A stretch of DNA of 14,975 bases. Origin: FEN-1219 sp035644475. Its GTDB lineage: Bacteria; Pseudomonadota; Gammaproteobacteria; Steroidobacterales; Rariloculaceae. Made by a program: the position numbers and the translations under genes. The notes beneath the pieces were generated by a model that worked only from the letters and a program-made list of their open reading frames with translations, made no database searches and was not told the origin of the DNA. The stretch spans positions 1 to 14,975 of the forward strand of contig DASQOL010000104.1 in the NCBI GenBank assembly GCA_035644475.1, written 5' to 3'. Positions 13,606 to 14,975 of the stretch are shown in pieces. The stretch's first letter is position 1. The number at the start of each line of letters is the position of its first letter.

Positions 13606-14975
13606 ATGAACTCGACCATGTGGAAGATCGCGCTGCGCACGCTCGCGCGCGACAAGACCTACGCCCTGATCAACGTCGCGGGCCTCGCCATCGCGGTCGC
13701 CTGCTGCCTGGTCCTCGGCACGTACCTCCGTATCGAGCTCAGCTACGATCGAAGTCACGAGAACTACCAGCGCATCTTCCGCGTCGTCAACGAGCTCGAG
13801 ATCAACGGCACGACCAACCGCATCCCGCGGACGTCGCCGGCGCTCGGACCGATGCTGCAGGAACAGAATCCGGACGTGCAGGCCTACGTGCGCTTTTTGG
13901 GCGGCGGCAATAGCCGGAACTTCCTGACGCACGGCGATGACGGCTACTACTGGCGCGACACTTACGTAGTCGACACGAACCTGTTCAAGGTGTTCACGCA
14001 CAAGATTCTTTACGGGGACCCGAACACGGCGCTCGACTCGCCGGGCTCGATCGCAATCAGCCACTCCGTCGCGCGGCACTACTTCGGCGAGCGGAATCCG
14101 ATCGGCGAGACCCTGGCCTCCGACGGCAACAACACCCAGGTCACCCTCGTGTTCGAGGACTTGCCGGAAAACAGCCACTTGAGGTACGACGCGCTGTTCT
14201 CGGCAAACCTCGGAATGATGACGGTGCCGGAGAACCTTCGACGGCAGGTGCTGTACAACGTCGGCGTCTTCACCTACGTCTTGATGCGCCCCGGCTACGA
14301 CGCCGCGCAGTGGGGCGAAGCGTCGAACGCGTTCTTCGAACGCAACATGAAGGAGCTCGGCGACCGCATCAACGCGAAGTGGCGCAGCTGGCTCCAGCCC
14401 CTCGCGGACATTCACCTGTACTCCGACTTGCCGAACGACCTGCCCACGGGCAATCGCTACTACCTCTACGGCTTCATCGCCGTAGCGGTGTTCACGCTGC
14501 TCGTGGCTTGCATCAACTACATGAACCTGGCCACCGCACGCGCCGCGAAGCGCGCCAAAGAGGTGGGCATGCGCAAGATCTTGGGCTCGAACCGCCGAGC
14601 GCTGATCGTGCAATTCCTCGCCGAGTCGATGCTGCTGGCGGTCGTGGCCGTGCTGCTCGGCCTGCTGCTCGTGAAGCTCGCGATAGCATTCACGCCGATC
14701 GACCAGCTGTTCGGCAAGACGCTCTCGCTGTCCTTCACGGACACGCCGCAGCTCTATCTCTGGCTGGTGGGGCTTGCGCTCCTCGTGGGCATCGGCGCCG
14801 GGCTGTATCCCGCGTTCTACCTGTCGGCGGCGGTGCCGGTCACGGCGCTGGTGGGGGGAGCCAAGGGCGGCGGCCGCAGCTCGGGGCTGCGGGAGGGCCT
14901 CGTGTTCGTGCAGTTTCTGATCTCCGTAACGGTGATCGCATGCACGCTGGTGATGTTCGGGCAAATGCGTTACAT
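13606..14975 (+). CDS. MacB/FtsX-type ABC transporter permease (5' part)
   Basis: The gene has no stop before the window edge; 456 codons are visible and the full protein should be about 800 residues. It opens MWKIALRTLARDKTYALINV with a transmembrane helix at about 19-40, then a MacB-like periplasmic domain with ELSYDRSHENYQRIFRVVNE and the FGERNPIGETL and VFEDLPENSHL segments. A first FtsX unit follows with GFIAVAVFTLLVACINYMNLATARAAKR-type helices and the EVGMRKILGSN loop (about 319-329). The sequence ends within the next helix (FVQFLISVTVIACTLVMFGQMRY). This is the same family as the gene at 11022-13451, with the same order of domains, but the two differ strongly in sequence. The ATG at 13606 lacks a Shine-Dalgarno sequence. 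The ATPase partner may lie beyond the right edge. Confidence 0.9.
   Translation, partial: MNSTMWKIALRTLARDKTYALINVAGLAIAVACCLVLGTYLRIELSYDRSHENYQRIFRVVNELEINGTTNRIPRTSPALGPMLQEQNPDVQAYVRFLGGGNSRNFLTHGDDGYYWRDTYVVDTNLFKVFTHKILYGDPNTALDSPGSIAISHSVARHYFGERNPIGETLASDGNNTQVTLVFEDLPENSHLRYDALFSANLGMMTVPENLRRQVLYNVGVFTYVLMRPGYDAAQWGEASNAFFERNMKELGDRINAKWRSWLQPLADIHLYSDLPNDLPTGNRYYLYGFIAVAVFTLLVACINYMNLATARAAKRAKEVGMRKILGSNRRALIVQFLAESMLLAVVAVLLGLLLVKLAIAFTPIDQLFGKTLSLSFTDTPQLYLWLVGLALLVGIGAGLYPAFYLSAAVPVTALVGGAKGGGRSSGLREGLVFVQFLISVTVIACTLVMFGQMRY

Noticed and set aside
13186..14964. A 592-codon open frame on the minus strand
   Set aside because: It covers the antisense of the second permease and part of the first. 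The product is a biased Arg/Glu/His/Val translation with no recognisable domain.
1..14975. Defence system, phage or integrated island
   Set aside because: No recombinase, nuclease, phage structural or toxin-antitoxin gene is recognisable; the genes are ordinary enzymes, envelope proteins and transporters.

Overview
The window is a GC-rich bacterial chromosome segment, densely packed with short intergenic gaps and no tRNA, rRNA, integrase or CRISPR. The best guess for the source is a gammaproteobacterium, possibly Steroidobacter- or Xanthomonas-like. Three things suggest this: TatC aligns without gaps over most of its length to the E. coli protein as I remember it; there is a small secreted FNEINSDNDFDVNC-type protein of a kind I associate with these bacteria; and a GGAAAATAGGGACA-type dispersed repeat is present. 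The taxonomic call is inference.

Layout. Positions 1-124 hold the 3' end of a probable S9-type alpha/beta hydrolase. It converges on a secreted class C beta-lactamase-like serine hydrolase (minus strand), followed by a membrane fatty acid hydroxylase/sterol desaturase (minus). On the plus strand come a GNAT acetyltransferase with a small DUF6665-like protein behind it, a small secreted Cys-containing protein, and a secreted PQQ-dependent aldose dehydrogenase. The dehydrogenase converges on a secreted cupin (minus). A Cys-rich lipoprotein (plus) follows, then an aldo/keto-reductase-like protein with a Tat signal (minus), a DUF4159 protein (minus) and an NADPH-dependent FMN reductase (minus). 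Next are a lone divergent tatC (plus), two small proteins (minus), and a divergent pair of MacB/FtsX-type ABC permeases; the second runs off the window.

Many products are exported (serine hydrolase, dehydrogenase, cupin, lipoprotein, DUF4159 protein, AKR-like protein, small Cys protein), so the region looks like an envelope/periplasm gene neighbourhood. There is little sign of one shared pathway.

The most unusual signal is a family of four ungapped 27-nt repeats: one at 5667-5693 and three at 8656-8778, two of which form a 29-nt-arm inverted repeat. They sit exactly at gene boundaries. They supply the stop codons of the dehydrogenase, the cupin and the FMN reductase, and the start codon plus the first 18 residues of the DUF4159 protein. 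Other points worth attention: the AKR-like protein lacks two of the four catalytic residues; TatC carries Lys where E. coli has the signal-binding Glu103; and a 9-codon mini-ORF overlaps the tatC start.
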